In this document: positions 9,025-20,860 of the stretch, one piece after another | How the letters are laid out: each line of letters starts with the position of its first letter | How positions within the stretch are numbered: position 1 is the first letter of the stretch | Origin: Pseudomonadota bacterium | GTDB lineage: Bacteria; Pseudomonadota; Gammaproteobacteria; Xanthomonadales; Wenzhouxiangellaceae | Reading direction: 5' to 3' | DNA length: 64,000 nt | NCBI GenBank assembly: GCA_013285445.1 | Contig: CP053448.1 | Coordinates: 1,178,001-1,242,000, forward strand | Notes under the pieces: generated by a model | Databases searched by the model: none | The model's input: the letters and a program-made list of their open reading frames with translations, nothing else | What the model was told of the DNA's origin: nothing | Translations under genes and position numbers: made by a program

Positions 9025-10776
9025 ATGCCGATCCGTCAGCTGCCCGACCATCTCGTCAACCAGATTGCCGCCGGTGAGGTCATCGAGCGCCCGGCGTCGA
9101 TTGTCAAGGAGCTGGTGGAAAACAGTCTCGATGCGGGCGCCCGAAGCATCCGGATCGAGGTTGAGCAGGGTGGTGTGCGGCGCATTCGCGTCAGCGACGA
9201 TGGTTGCGGCATTGAGCGGGACGAGCTGACGCTGGCCCTGAGCGCACACGCAACCAGCAAGATTGGCTCGCTGGACGACCTCGAGGGCGTGGCCACGCTC
9301 GGCTTTCGCGGTGAAGCGCTGCCGTCGATCGCGTCGGTTTCCCGGCTGCGGCTGGCCTCGCGCATCAGCGGTGCAGACAGCGGCTACGAGATCGACTGTG
9401 AGGGCGGGCGACAGGGGCAGCTGCGGCCGGCCGGATTGCCGCAGGGCACGGTGGTTGAAGTGCGCGACTTGTTCTACAACACGCCCGCCCGGCGCAAGTT
9501 TCTGCGCACCGAGCGCACCGAGTTTGGCCACATCGACGACCTGGTCAAGCGCCTGGCGCTGGCGCGCATGGAGGTGTCCCTGGAGCTGGTGCACAACGGT
9601 CGTGCGCTACGTCGCCTGGAACGCGCCGGCGATTCGCAGGCACGAGTGCGCCGTGTGGCGGCCGTGTGCGGCGAGACCTTCTGTGAAGCGACCATCGAGC
9701 TGGATGAGCATCATGCCGGCATGCAGCTTGCCGGCTGGATTGCCCGACCGGCCTTCTCGCGCAGCCAGCCTGATCTGCAGTTTTTCTTTGTCAACGGTCG
9801 CCTGGTGCGGGACCGTCTCGCGGCACATGCGGTGCGGCAGGGCTTTCGCGACGTTCTGTTTCACGGACGTCATCCGGCCTTCGTGCTGATGCTGGCCATC
9901 GATCCGCAGCGTGTTGACGTTAATGTCCATCCGCAGAAACACGAGGTGCGTTTTCGAGACGGACGGCTGGTGCACGATTTCCTGTTCTCGACCATCCATC
10001 GGTCCCTGTCCGGCACGCGGCCCGGTCAGGCGCAGACTGCCTCCGATCGGACCCCGGAGACCGCGCGGCCGGGGGGAGGTGCCGGTCCGCGTGCCGGCCA
10101 GTCCTCGCTTGGCCTGGGTGTGGCCGAATCAGTGGCGCGCTATGCGCAGCTGGCCGCCGGGCCGACGACCGGTGAGGACGGTCGGGGAGAACTGCCGCCG
10201 CTCGGCTTTGCTGTCGCCCAGATCCACGGTATTTTCGTGCTGGCTGAAAACGCCGACGGGCTGGTTGTTGTTGATATGCATGCCGCGCATGAACGCGTCA
10301 TCTATGAGCAGCTCAAGCAGGCCTGGCACGAAGATCGCGTGCGCGCCCAGCGCTTGTTGGTACCCGAGCGTATTGCCGTGACCGAGCGTGAGGTTCGCGC
10401 GCTGGAGCGACATCTTGAGGGACTGCGGCAGCTCGGATTCGAGCTCGACCTGGCCGGCCCGGAGTCGATTGTGATTCGCAGTGTGCCGGCTCTGCTGGCC
10501 CGGGCCGACAGTCAGCAGCTGGTGCGAGATCTGCTGGCCGATCTGGTCGAGCTGGGCGCCAGCAACCGGGTTGACACCATTATTGATGAACTCCTGGCCA
10601 CGATTGCCTGTCACGGCTCGGTGCGGGCCAACCGGCGCCTGAGCATCGATGAAATGAACGCCCTGCTGCGGGAGATGGAACGGACCGAGCGAGCCGACCA
10701 GTGCAATCACGGGCGCCCGACCTGGGTCCAGCTCGACCGGCGGGCGCTCGACCGGCTGTTTCTGCGTGGCCAGTAG
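9025..10776 (+). CDS. mutL: DNA mismatch repair protein MutL
   Basis: Couples MutS mismatch recognition to downstream nicking and excision. 583 residues from the ATG at 9025 (MPIRQLPDHLVNQIAAGEV), the universally conserved MutL start; an upstream in-frame ATG at 8986 would add 13 non-conserved residues. N-terminal GHKL ATPase motifs are GEVIERPASIVKELVENSLDA (motif I), SDDGCGIERDEL (II) and LGFRGEAL (III). A proline/glycine-rich linker at about residues 325-365 separates the C-terminal dimerisation domain. The CPCGRP-type motif is replaced by CNHGRPTWV, as in many gammaproteobacterial MutL proteins that lack the endonuclease site. Its stop overlaps miaA by 11 bp. Confidence 0.97.
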   Translation: MPIRQLPDHLVNQIAAGEVIERPASIVKELVENSLDAGARSIRIEVEQGGVRRIRVSDDGCGIERDELTLALSAHATSKIGSLDDLEGVATLGFRGEALPSIASVSRLRLASRISGADSGYEIDCEGGRQGQLRPAGLPQGTVVEVRDLFYNTPARRKFLRTERTEFGHIDDLVKRLALARMEVSLELVHNGRALRRLERAGDSQARVRRVAAVCGETFCEATIELDEHHAGMQLAGWIARPAFSRSQPDLQFFFVNGRLVRDRLAAHAVRQGFRDVLFHGRHPAFVLMLAIDPQRVDVNVHPQKHEVRFRDGRLVHDFLFSTIHRSLSGTRPGQAQTASDRTPETARPGGGAGPRAGQSSLGLGVAESVARYAQLAAGPTTGEDGRGELPPLGFAVAQIHGIFVLAENADGLVVVDMHAAHERVIYEQLKQAWHEDRVRAQRLLVPERIAVTEREVRALERHLEGLRQLGFELDLAGPESIVIRSVPALLARADSQQLVRDLLADLVELGASNRVDTIIDELLATIACHGSVRANRRLSIDEMNALLREMERTERADQCNHGRPTWVQLDRRALDRLFLRGQ

Positions 10777-11737
10777 TCCAGGCAACCATGAGTCTGGCCC
10801 GGCCGTCTTCCTGATGGGGCCAACCGCTGCCGGCAAGACCGGTGTGGCGCTGGCTCTGGCCGGCCGCTTCAAGGTCGACCTGATCAGCGTGGACTCGGCC
10901 CAGGTCTACCGTGGCCTGGACATCGGGTCGGCCAAGCCGGATGCCGCGACCCTGGCTGAATACCCGCACGCGCTGATCGACGTTCGCGAGCCGGAGCAGA
11001 CCTATTCGGCCGCCGATTTCGCGCACGATGCGCGCCTGGCCATTGCCGCGGCCCATCGCGCCGGACATCTGCCGGTGCTGGTCGGTGGCACCGTGCTCTA
11101 CTTTCGGGCGCTGCTCTACGGGCTCGATGAGCTGCCGCCGGCCGACCCGGCCCTGCGTGCAGACCTGGCCGCAGAAGCCAGGCGTCGGGGCTGGGCGGCG
11201 TTGCACGCGGAGCTGGCCCGTCACGATCCGGCGGCGGCCGCGGCCATCGCCCCCGCTGATCGCCAGCGGATTCAGCGCGCGCTGGAGATCGTGCGCCTGA
11301 CCGGCAAGGGGCCAGGCGAGCGCCATCGCCACCGTCGCGTGCCGCTCCTGGCGACGCTGCGCCTTGTGGTGGCGCCGTCGGATCGCCATATTCTTCACCG
11401 CAACATCGAGAATCGTTTCGACAGCATGCTGTCGGCAGGGCTGATCGAGGAAGTGGCCAACTTGCGGCGGCGGCCGGATCTGACGGCAGACCATCCGTCG
11501 ATGAAAAGCGTCGGCTACCGTCAGCTGTGGCGCTTCCTGGACGGCGATTGTGATCTCGACACGGCGCGCCGGCGTGCGGTTGCGGCCACGCGCCAGCTGG
11601 CCAAGCGCCAGCTGACGGCACTGCGGCAAACGGCGGGTTCGCTCTGGCATGATGCGACACGACCGCGTACAATTAACTTGATTTTCAGGCAGGTAGGTGA
11701 GTTTTGTGCACGAATCAACAAGGGGCAGACATGCTGA
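10766..11737 (+). CDS. miaA: tRNA dimethylallyltransferase MiaA
   Basis: Transfers dimethylallyl from DMAPP to N6 of A37 in tRNAs reading UNN codons. 323 residues with a GTG start at 10766; the next ATG is out of frame. P-loop GPTAAGKTGVALALA, the DSAQVYRGLDIGSAKPD substrate motif, and C-terminal KSVGYRQLWRFLDG are all diagnostic. It overlaps mutL by 11 bp and precedes hfq by about 80 bp, the standard gammaproteobacterial order mutL-miaA-hfq-hflX-hflK-hflC. Confidence 0.97.
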   Translation: MASSPGNHESGPAVFLMGPTAAGKTGVALALAGRFKVDLISVDSAQVYRGLDIGSAKPDAATLAEYPHALIDVREPEQTYSAADFAHDARLAIAAAHRAGHLPVLVGGTVLYFRALLYGLDELPPADPALRADLAAEARRRGWAALHAELARHDPAAAAAIAPADRQRIQRALEIVRLTGKGPGERHRHRRVPLLATLRLVVAPSDRHILHRNIENRFDSMLSAGLIEEVANLRRRPDLTADHPSMKSVGYRQLWRFLDGDCDLDTARRRAVAATRQLAKRQLTALRQTAGSLWHDATRPRTINLIFRQVGEFCARINKGQTC

Positions 11738-11820
11738 CCTTGCGTCCGCACCGGAACCTTGCCGTTTTGTTGAACCTTGACCCAGAACAATGATAGGCAA
11801 ACAATCCAAGGAGAATGATA

Positions 11821-12060
11821 ATGTCCAAGGGTCAGTCGCTGCAGGATCCGTTTCTCAACGCATTGCGCCGGGAGCGTGTACCGGTGTCCATCTTCCTGGT
11901 CAATGGTATCAAGCTCCAGGGGCAGATCGAGTCGTTCGACAATTTCGTCGTCCTGCTGAAGAATTCTGTCAGTCAGATGATCTATAAGCACGCCATATCA
12001 ACGGTCGTGCCGGCACGCAATGTGCGCATCGGCGACGATGAGGAGGATCCGCAGCCCTGA
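11821..12060 (+). CDS. hfq: RNA chaperone Hfq
   Basis: Hexameric Sm-like protein that pairs small RNAs with mRNAs. The ATG at 11821 ([20 protein letters not shown]) is chosen over the in-frame ATG at 11815 because AAGGAG at 11808-11813 is 7 bases upstream of the former and only 1 base from the latter. Sm1 ([21 protein letters not shown]) and Sm2 (VYKHAIST-like, here [13 protein letters not shown]) are intact. 79 residues with a short acidic tail (GDDEEDPQP), much shorter than the 102-residue E. coli protein but common in this group. Its stop overlaps the proposed hflX start. Confidence 0.97.
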   Translation: MSKGQSLQDPFLNALRRERVPVSIFLVNGIKLQGQIESFDNFVVLLKNSVSQMIYKHAISTVVPARNVRIGDDEEDPQP

Positions 12061-13361
12061 TCGAGGACCATTCTCCTGCAAGAACCGACCGCACTCGGGC
12101 CGTGCTGCTGCACCCCGTGATCGGCGCATCGATCGATGATGCGATGCGGAGCGAGTTCGCGCTGCTGGCCCGTTCGGCCGGGCTGAGCGTCATCGACGAG
12201 GTGCAGGCGCCGCGTCGGACACCGGATCCAGCCTACTTCATTGGATCGGGCAAGGTCGAGCAACTGCGCCAGCGTGTTGTCGAGACCGGCGCCGGCCTGG
12301 TTCTGGTCAATGCCCGACTCAGTCCGGTCCAGGAACGCAACCTGGCCCGGGCGCTGGGCTGCGGCGTGCTCGATCGGACGACGCTGATTCTTGACATATT
12401 CGCCCAGCGCGCCCGATCTCACGAGGGCAAGCTTCAGGTCGAGCTTGCCCAGCTCAGGCACTTGTCGACGCGTCTGGTGCGCGGCTGGACTCACCTGGAG
12501 CGGCAGCGCGGGGGCATCGGCCTGCGCGGGCCCGGGGAAACCCAGCTCGAGACAGACCGTCGCCTGCTGGCCGTGCGCATTCGCCAGCTGACCGCCGGCC
12601 TGGACAAGGTGAAGCGGCGCCGTGCGCAGGGGCGCCGGGCACGCAAGCGCAGCGACGTGCCGCTTGTTGCCCTGGTGGGTTACACCAATGCCGGCAAGTC
12701 GACACTGTTCAACCGGCTCACCACGGGTGAAGTCGAGGCGCGCGACCAGCTGTTTGCCACCCTGGATCCGACGGTGCGTCAAATCCAGGGACTGGCCGGG
12801 GCGCCGGCGCTGCTGTCCGATACTGTTGGCTTTATCCGGGACCTGCCGCATGAACTCATTGCCGCGTTCCGCTCGACGCTCGAAGAAACCCTCTCGGCCA
12901 GTCTGGTTGTGCATGTTATCGATGCCGCCGATCCGGATCGCCTGCAGCAGCAGGACGTGGTCGAATCGGTGCTTGACGATATTGGTGCCGGGGCGCTGCC
13001 GAAGCTGCGGGTGTTGAACAAGACTGACCTGACCGGGCGCGAGGCTGGTATCGAGCGAGGGGCCGACGGTGAAGTCGAGTCGGTGTGGATTTCGGCCGCT
13101 ACCGGCGACGGAATGGACGCCCTGCTTTCGGCGTTCAACGAGCGCCTGGCCGAGGGGCGGATTTGTCGCCAGATACACGTGCCGGTGCAGCGGCAGCGCC
13201 TTCGCGCGCTGCTGTTCGAGCTTGGCGTCGTGCGTGCAGAGCAGATCGAGAACGATGGATCGAGCCGCCTGGACGTGGATATGGACCAGCGTGACGCTCG
13301 TCGACTCACTCGCCTGGGCGGCGCCGATGGACAACTTGCTGAACAACTGCTGTTAAACTAG
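12057..13361 (+). CDS. hflX: Ribosome-associated GTPase HflX
   Basis: GTPase that splits stalled or hibernating ribosomes. Core landmarks: [61 protein letters not shown], the G1 loop [12 protein letters not shown] and G3 DTVGFI. Start choice: no ATG or GTG gives full length. A CTG at 12057 overlaps the hfq stop (CTGA) and has AGGAGG at 12041-12046, ten bases upstream; it yields [20 protein letters not shown] and 434 residues. The alternative GTG at 12102 has no ribosome site and trims the first beta strand. The gene identity is certain; the start is not. Confidence 0.9.
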   Translation: MIEDHSPARTDRTRAVLLHPVIGASIDDAMRSEFALLARSAGLSVIDEVQAPRRTPDPAYFIGSGKVEQLRQRVVETGAGLVLVNARLSPVQERNLARALGCGVLDRTTLILDIFAQRARSHEGKLQVELAQLRHLSTRLVRGWTHLERQRGGIGLRGPGETQLETDRRLLAVRIRQLTAGLDKVKRRRAQGRRARKRSDVPLVALVGYTNAGKSTLFNRLTTGEVEARDQLFATLDPTVRQIQGLAGAPALLSDTVGFIRDLPHELIAAFRSTLEETLSASLVVHVIDAADPDRLQQQDVVESVLDDIGAGALPKLRVLNKTDLTGREAGIERGADGEVESVWISAATGDGMDALLSAFNERLAEGRICRQIHVPVQRQRLRALLFELGVVRAEQIENDGSSRLDVDMDQRDARRLTRLGGADGQLAEQLLLN

Positions 13362-13633
13362 AGCGCATGTTGAATGGAATTCACGCGCCCTCGCTTGCCT
13401 GTTGTCCGCCCACGGGATTGTTCTCGGTCGAGCCTGTCGTCCGTTACCAGGCTCAACCAGAACAATCGCCTTTGCGAACAATGCCTTGCGGGATCGTCGG
13501 ACGAGACGCTTTGCGGCGTCGATGACAAGGTGGATCCGCCCCAGCGATGATCAATATGTCGATGCCGGCCCGGTGTTTGAGACTGCCGTGGTCGATGTGC
13601 GCTTGTTCAAGCAAGTAATGGAGATCCCGAAAA
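13362..13633. other. hflX-hflK intergenic region without recognised gene
   Basis: 272 bases between hflX and hflK. An open frame crosses part of it but its translation (rich in R, S and T) matches nothing I recognise and has no ribosome site. I see no tRNA, terminator or repeat here. It probably holds an hflKC promoter, but no clear -35/-10 pair stands out. Confidence 0.5.
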
Positions 13634-14785
13634 ATGCCCTGGAATGAACCTGGTCGCGGCAGCGGCGGTGGCGACCGAGATCCGTGGAAGGGTGGCAACG
13701 GCCAGCAGCCGCCCGACCTCGATGAGGTCTTTGCCAACGTTCAGCGCCGGCTCAAGAAGATCATCGGCGGCGGTGACGGCAAGGATGACGGCACCGGCGG
13801 TGGGAGTGGCGGATCCTCGTTTGCCGGTGTATTCGCCATCGTGGCGCTGCTGTTGGTCATCTGGGTGGTGTGGAATTCCATCCATATCATCGATGAGGCA
13901 GAGCGTGGTGTGGTGCTGCGCTTCGGCGAATACAATCGCACGCTCAACCCCGGCTTCAATCTGACCTTTCCCAGTCCGGTCGAGGAGGTATTGACGGTCA
14001 ATGTCAGCCGGGTGCGGTCGCTGGAAAACAGCAACCGCATTCTGACCGGCGACGAGAACCTCATTGATCTGGCCTATGCGGTGCAGTACCGGATCATCGA
14101 GCCCGAGAAGTTCCTGTTCAACGTGCGCGAGCCGGAGAACTCCCTGGCGCAGGCGGCTGACAGCGCGATTCGCGAGATCGTCGGCACCAACAACATGGAT
14201 TTCCTGCTTGAAATCGGCCGCGGCCAGATTGCGCTGGACACCCAGGCTCTGCTGATCGAAATCATCGAGCGCTACGATCCCGGTATCGAGATCACCTCTC
14301 TGAACCTGCAGGAGGTCCGTCCGCCCTCTCAGGTGCGCCAGGCCTTCGACGATGTCGTGCGTGCGCGCGAGGACCAGATCCGGTTCGCCAACGAGGCCCA
14401 GGCCTACGCCAATCAGGAAGTGCCCGAGGCACGCGGTCGCGCAGCGCGTATTCTTGAAGAAGCTGAAGGCTACCGCGAAGCCAAGATTGCCCAGGCCACC
14501 GGTGAGGCGGATCGCTTTCTGGCCATACTCGAAGAGTACCGCCTCGCGCCGGAAGTGACTCGCCAGCGGCTGTACCTGGAGACACTCGAGACCGTCTACG
14601 GACGTTCGTCGAAGGTGCTGATGGACGTTTCTTCGAGCAACAACATGATCTATCTGCCACTTGACCGGATACGCGACGGCAGCCCTGCGCTGGCCGCGCC
14701 ACCGCCGCTGATGACGCCACAGGAACAACAGCGCAGCAGCCAGTCCGACAGTGCGCGTGACCGCAGCGGCAGGGAGGGACGCTGA
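13634..14785 (+). CDS. hflK: FtsH protease modulator HflK
   Basis: SPFH/prohibitin-family inner-membrane protein that with HflC encloses FtsH. 383 residues. The glycine-rich N-terminus (MPWNEPGRGSGGGDRDPW) is typical, as is one membrane segment at about residues 62-80 (VFAIVALLLVIWVVWNS) followed by IIDEAERGVVLRFGEYNRTL. The band-7 domain includes NLQEVRPPSQVRQAFDDVVRA and a coiled region RARRILEEAEGYREAKIAQA-like. hflC starts 1 base after its stop, with AGGGAGGG inside the 3' end as ribosome site. Confidence 0.97.
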   Translation: MPWNEPGRGSGGGDRDPWKGGNGQQPPDLDEVFANVQRRLKKIIGGGDGKDDGTGGGSGGSSFAGVFAIVALLLVIWVVWNSIHIIDEAERGVVLRFGEYNRTLNPGFNLTFPSPVEEVLTVNVSRVRSLENSNRILTGDENLIDLAYAVQYRIIEPEKFLFNVREPENSLAQAADSAIREIVGTNNMDFLLEIGRGQIALDTQALLIEIIERYDPGIEITSLNLQEVRPPSQVRQAFDDVVRAREDQIRFANEAQAYANQEVPEARGRAARILEEAEGYREAKIAQATGEADRFLAILEEYRLAPEVTRQRLYLETLETVYGRSSKVLMDVSSSNNMIYLPLDRIRDGSPALAAPPPLMTPQEQQRSSQSDSARDRSGREGR

Positions 14786-14786
14786 C

Positions 14787-15647
14787 ATGCGAATTATTCT
14801 ATTGGTCGTTTTGATCGCCGCCATCGTGGTCGGCTTCAACAGCTTGTTCGTGGTTAATGAAACCGAGTACGCGATCAAGTTCAGGCTTGGCGAGGTCGTA
14901 CGGACTGATTACGAACCGGGATTGCACGTCAAAGCCCCGTTCATAAACAACGTGCGCAAGTTCGAGCGCCGCATAATCACCATGGATATGCGGCCTGAGC
15001 AGATGAATACTGCCGAGCAGAAGTTCGTCGAGGTGGACTACTACGTCAAGTGGCGAATTGAGGATCCGCGCGACTACTACGTTGCTACCCGGGGTGACCA
15101 GGAATTCACCCGCGCGCGTCTGTCGGAGCTGATCCGCAACGATCTGCGCGACGAGTTCGCGCAGCGCACGCTCAGTGAGGTTGTTTCCGAGCAGCGGCGT
15201 GAAATGATGGAGCAGCTGGTCGTGCGTGCCGATCGACGATTTGAGGACTTCGGCCTTGATGTGATCGACGTTAGAATCAAGAAAATCGAGCTGACCGAAG
15301 AGGTGCTCAGTTCGGTGTTCGACCGCATGAAAACCCAGCGTACCGAGTTTGCCAACGAGCTGCGCTCCCTGGGTCGTGAGCGCGCCGAGCGGATTCGTGC
15401 CGATGCCGACCGCCAGGTGCGGGTTCTGCTGGCCGACGCCGAGCGCGATGCGCAGCGACTGCGCGGTGAGGGTGATGCGCGTGCAACCGAGATCTATGCC
15501 GAGGCGTTCAACCAGGATCGCGAATTCTATTCGTTCTGGCGCAGCCTCAACGCCTATGAGCGCAGCTTCGGTACGCGCAATGACGTCATGCTGATGGATA
15601 CCCGGTCGGAGTTTTTCCGCTATTTCGACGAACGCGACCCGGACTGA
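14787..15647 (+). CDS. hflC: FtsH protease modulator HflC
   Basis: Partner of HflK in the periplasmic-facing HflKC cage. 286 residues from the ATG at 14787 (MRIILLVVLIAAIVVGFNSLFVVNE): the signal-anchor sits at the very N-terminus and the AGGGAGGG ribosome site is 8-15 bases upstream. The SPFH domain carries LHVKAPFINNVRKFERRI and the coiled tail RIRADADRQVRVLLADAERDAQRL. C-terminal SFWRSLNAYERSF and FFRYF are family landmarks. Confidence 0.97.
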   Translation: MRIILLVVLIAAIVVGFNSLFVVNETEYAIKFRLGEVVRTDYEPGLHVKAPFINNVRKFERRIITMDMRPEQMNTAEQKFVEVDYYVKWRIEDPRDYYVATRGDQEFTRARLSELIRNDLRDEFAQRTLSEVVSEQRREMMEQLVVRADRRFEDFGLDVIDVRIKKIELTEEVLSSVFDRMKTQRTEFANELRSLGRERAERIRADADRQVRVLLADAERDAQRLRGEGDARATEIYAEAFNQDREFYSFWRSLNAYERSFGTRNDVMLMDTRSEFFRYFDERDPD

Positions 15648-15654
15648 AGCATCC

Positions 15655-15840
15655 ATGTTTGCAGATCTGCTGATGGCCAGTGGCCTGGTGCTGATGATTG
15701 AAGGACTGATGCCGGCCTTGAGCCCGCGTGGCTGGAAAGGCATGGTGGGGCAGGCCGCAAGACTGCAGGATAATGCGCTGCGGGCCGGCGGGATCACGCT
15801 GATCGTGCTCGGTGCGCTGCTGTTTCATCTCGCGCGTTAG
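15655..15840 (+). CDS. DUF2065 family small membrane protein
   Basis: 61 residues, two hydrophobic helices (LLMASGLVLMIEGLMPALSP and AGGITLIVLGALLFHLAR). Size, the conserved EGLMPALSP and the position directly after hflC match DUF2065 (YjeT of E. coli). Function unknown; the fixed place between hflC and purA suggests co-expression with the HflKC complex. Confidence 0.9.
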   Translation: MFADLLMASGLVLMIEGLMPALSPRGWKGMVGQAARLQDNALRAGGITLIVLGALLFHLAR

Positions 15841-17145
<1,305 letters not shown>

Positions 17146-17218
17146 TGGGGCGAGAATCGATAGTCCGGTGGTCGGGTAATCGATGGATGCACAGACCGCA
17201 GAGGCACGGGTAGGGTAG

Positions 17219-18502
<1,284 letters not shown>

Positions 18503-18503
18503 T

Positions 18504-18657
18504 GGGCGGGTTCCGGTTTCCGGCGTGCCTCCGCAATCGACGTTCAGGCTCTCCACTGTTTCCCATGGTCTGAGCGCCCATGGTTTCGCTCATGTCGGAT
18601 CGAGGCCCGCCCGGAACCCGTAAACCGTAAGCCGTAAACCGTAAACCGTAAACCGAA
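18504..18657. repeat. serS-serC spacer with heptamer tandem repeat (CCGTAAA)n
   Basis: Five consecutive 7-bp units run from 18618 to 18652 (CCGTAAA, CCGTAAG, then CCGTAAA three times), followed by CCGAAA directly abutting the serC ATG. The other end of the spacer (18506-18524) carries GGGCGGGTTCCGGTTTCCGG, and GCCCGCCCGGAACCCG lies just before the array, so the element is bounded by an imperfect inverted GGGCGGGTTCCGG motif. The same motif and other 7-bp units occur at 57744-57812. The array leaves no normal Shine-Dalgarno sequence for serC. Confidence 0.85.
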
Positions 18658-19725
18658 ATGCCAATCCACAACTTCTCCGCCGGCCCCGCCATGCTCCCGA
18701 CCGAGGTGCGCGAGCGCCTGGCCGAGGCGCTGGCGCCGTCGCCCGACGGGGCTCCCTCGATTGCCGAAGTCTCGCATCGCGGTCCGCGCTTCACCGCGGT
18801 GGCCGAGGAGCTGCACCAGCGCCTGCGCGACCTGACCGGCATCGGCGAGGAGCACGCCGTGCTGCTGCTGCACGGCGGGGCGAATTGCCAGTTCGCGCAG
18901 CTGCCGATGAACCTGGCTGCCGATCGTACCGCCGCCTTCCTGATCTCCGGTCACTGGAGCAAGAAGGCCCTGGCCGAGGCTGAACGCGTCACGCGGACAC
19001 AGGTGGTCGGCAGCAGCGAGGAGAGCGGGTTTACCGACCTGCCCGAAATGGGGCATCTGCCGGGTGACTGTGCCTACCTGCACTACACCGGCAACGAAAC
19101 CATCCACGGCCTGCAGTTCCAGCAGCCGCCCCGGGTTGGTGTGCCGCTGGCCGCTGACCTGTCCTCGGAGTTCCTGTCGCGGCCGTATCCCTATCGGGAC
19201 ATCGCCGTTGGCTATGCGGGCGCTCAGAAGAACCTCGGCATTGCAGGGCTGACCGTGGTGCTCGTGCGACGCGACCTGCTTGAGCACGTGCCCGACACGC
19301 TGCCCCGTTTCATGGACTACCGCACCTGGGCGCATGACCTGAGTCTTTACAACACGCCGGCCAGCCTGGCCTGGTACACGGCTCTGGAGGTGCTTCGCTG
19401 GATCGAGAGAGCCGGTGGCCTGGAAGTCATCTCCGAGCGCAACCAGCGAAAGGCCGGCACGCTCTACCGCGCCATCGATGACTCGGACTTCTGGCACAAC
19501 CCGGTGGCCGTCGACGGCCGATCAGTCATGAACGTGCCGTTCTGGCCGCCAGACGAGGCTCTGGTTTCTGTGTTTGTCGGCGAAGCCGAGGCAGCCGGGC
19601 TGCAGGGACTCAAGGGGCATCGGGCGCTCGGCGGACTGCGCGCCAGCCTGTACAATGCCCAGTCCATGGATGCTGTGGAGACCCTGGTTGACTTCATGCA
19701 CACCTTCGAACGGCGGCGCGGCTGA
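18658..19725 (+). CDS. serC: Phosphoserine aminotransferase
   Basis: PLP enzyme making 3-phosphoserine from 3-phosphohydroxypyruvate; also serves pyridoxine synthesis. 355 residues starting MPIHNFSAGPAMLPTEV, the standard family start. The PLP lysine is in YAGAQKNLGIAG; HYTGNETIHG and AADLSSEFLSRP are conserved. Only a heptamer repeat lies upstream, and no clear ribosome site is visible. The pheA start is inside its 3' end. Confidence 0.97.
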   Translation: MPIHNFSAGPAMLPTEVRERLAEALAPSPDGAPSIAEVSHRGPRFTAVAEELHQRLRDLTGIGEEHAVLLLHGGANCQFAQLPMNLAADRTAAFLISGHWSKKALAEAERVTRTQVVGSSEESGFTDLPEMGHLPGDCAYLHYTGNETIHGLQFQQPPRVGVPLAADLSSEFLSRPYPYRDIAVGYAGAQKNLGIAGLTVVLVRRDLLEHVPDTLPRFMDYRTWAHDLSLYNTPASLAWYTALEVLRWIERAGGLEVISERNQRKAGTLYRAIDDSDFWHNPVAVDGRSVMNVPFWPPDEALVSVFVGEAEAAGLQGLKGHRALGGLRASLYNAQSMDAVETLVDFMHTFERRRG

Positions 19726-20860
19726 CGCGGATCTCGATCAGATCCGGCATCGCATCGACGGCCTCGATGCACACATTCAGGCGCTGATTGCCGAGCGCGC
19801 CCAACTGGCTCGTCAGGTCCGTTCGATCAAGGGCGATCTGGCCGACCCGGCGGCCTACTACCGGCCCGATCGCGAAGCGCAGGTGCTGCGCAGGGTCATC
19901 GAGCGTAACCGCGGGCCACTGAGCGATACCATGATGCTGGCGCTGTTTCGGGAGATCATGTCGGCCTGTCTGGCCCAGCAGGAGCCGCTCAGGGTGGCCT
20001 ACCTGGGACCCGAAGGCACGTTTACCCAGCAGGCCGTCTACCGCCAGTTCGGGCATTCGGTCAATGCGATCGCCCAGGCCGGAATCGAGGAAGTCTTCCA
20101 GCTGGTCCAGGGTGGAGAGGCCGATTTCGGCGTGGTGCCGATCGAAAACTCCTCGCAGGGCATCGTCACCCACACGCTTGACATGTTTCTGCACACCGAG
20201 GTCTGCATTGCCGCCGAGGTCGAGCTGCGCATCCACCAGCACCTGCTGACCCGGGCCCGGCGACTCGACGAGATCGAGCGCGTCTACGGGCATCAGCAAT
20301 CACTGTCGCAGTGCAAGCGCTGGATCGACCGCCATCTGCGCCACGCCGAGCTGATGCCCGTTTCGAGCAACGCCGAGGCCGCCAGGCGGGTGCGTCATGC
20401 CCCGGACTCGGCGGCAATTGCCGGCCGCCATGCCGCCGAGGTCTATGGCCTGCCGGTGCTGTTTGCCAACATCGAGGACCATGTGGACAACACCACGCGT
20501 TTCTTGGTGCTGGGGCGCGAGCTGCTGCCCCCGTCCGGCGACGACAAGAGCACGCTGATGATTGCCGGACTCGATGGTCCCGGGGCGCTGTTCCGCCTGC
20601 TCGAACCACTCGCGCAGCACTGCATCAACATGACTCGTATCGAGTCAAGGCCCTCGCCACATGGCCGCTGGGAGTATGTCTTCTTCATCGATGTCGAGGC
20701 GCATGTCAGCGAGCCCGGCCTCAAGGATGCCCTGGCCGAGCTCGAGCAGGGCGGTGGCGAAGTCCGGGTACTCGGTTCCTATCCCCGGGCGATCGTCGCA
20801 CGTCTGCCTGGCGAGACCGACGCACCGTCCGGCGAATCTGACCAGGAGGAATCATCATGA
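19688..20860 (+). CDS. pheA: Bifunctional chorismate mutase/prephenate dehydratase (P-protein)
   Basis: Makes phenylpyruvate from chorismate. The chorismate mutase domain spans about residues 15-100 (LDQIRHRIDGLDAHIQALIAERAQLARQV). The dehydratase domain has YLGPEGTFTQQAVYRQFG and ENSSQGIVTHTLD. The C-terminal ACT domain has PGALFRLLEPLAQHCINMTR and the Phe-binding ESRP. No ATG or GTG lies near the expected start: a TTG at 19688 with GGAG at 19677-19680 gives 390 residues, starting 38 bases inside serC; an ATG at 19670 is possible. Coupled to hisC by an ATGA overlap. Confidence 0.95.
   Translation: MTSCTPSNGGAADADLDQIRHRIDGLDAHIQALIAERAQLARQVRSIKGDLADPAAYYRPDREAQVLRRVIERNRGPLSDTMMLALFREIMSACLAQQEPLRVAYLGPEGTFTQQAVYRQFGHSVNAIAQAGIEEVFQLVQGGEADFGVVPIENSSQGIVTHTLDMFLHTEVCIAAEVELRIHQHLLTRARRLDEIERVYGHQQSLSQCKRWIDRHLRHAELMPVSSNAEAARRVRHAPDSAAIAGRHAAEVYGLPVLFANIEDHVDNTTRFLVLGRELLPPSGDDKSTLMIAGLDGPGALFRLLEPLAQHCINMTRIESRPSPHGRWEYVFFIDVEAHVSEPGLKDALAELEQGGGEVRVLGSYPRAIVARLPGETDAPSGESDQEESS

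Noticed and set aside
13402..13647. Small open frame between hflX and hflK
   Set aside because: No ribosome site, no recognisable similarity, and it overlaps the hflK start.
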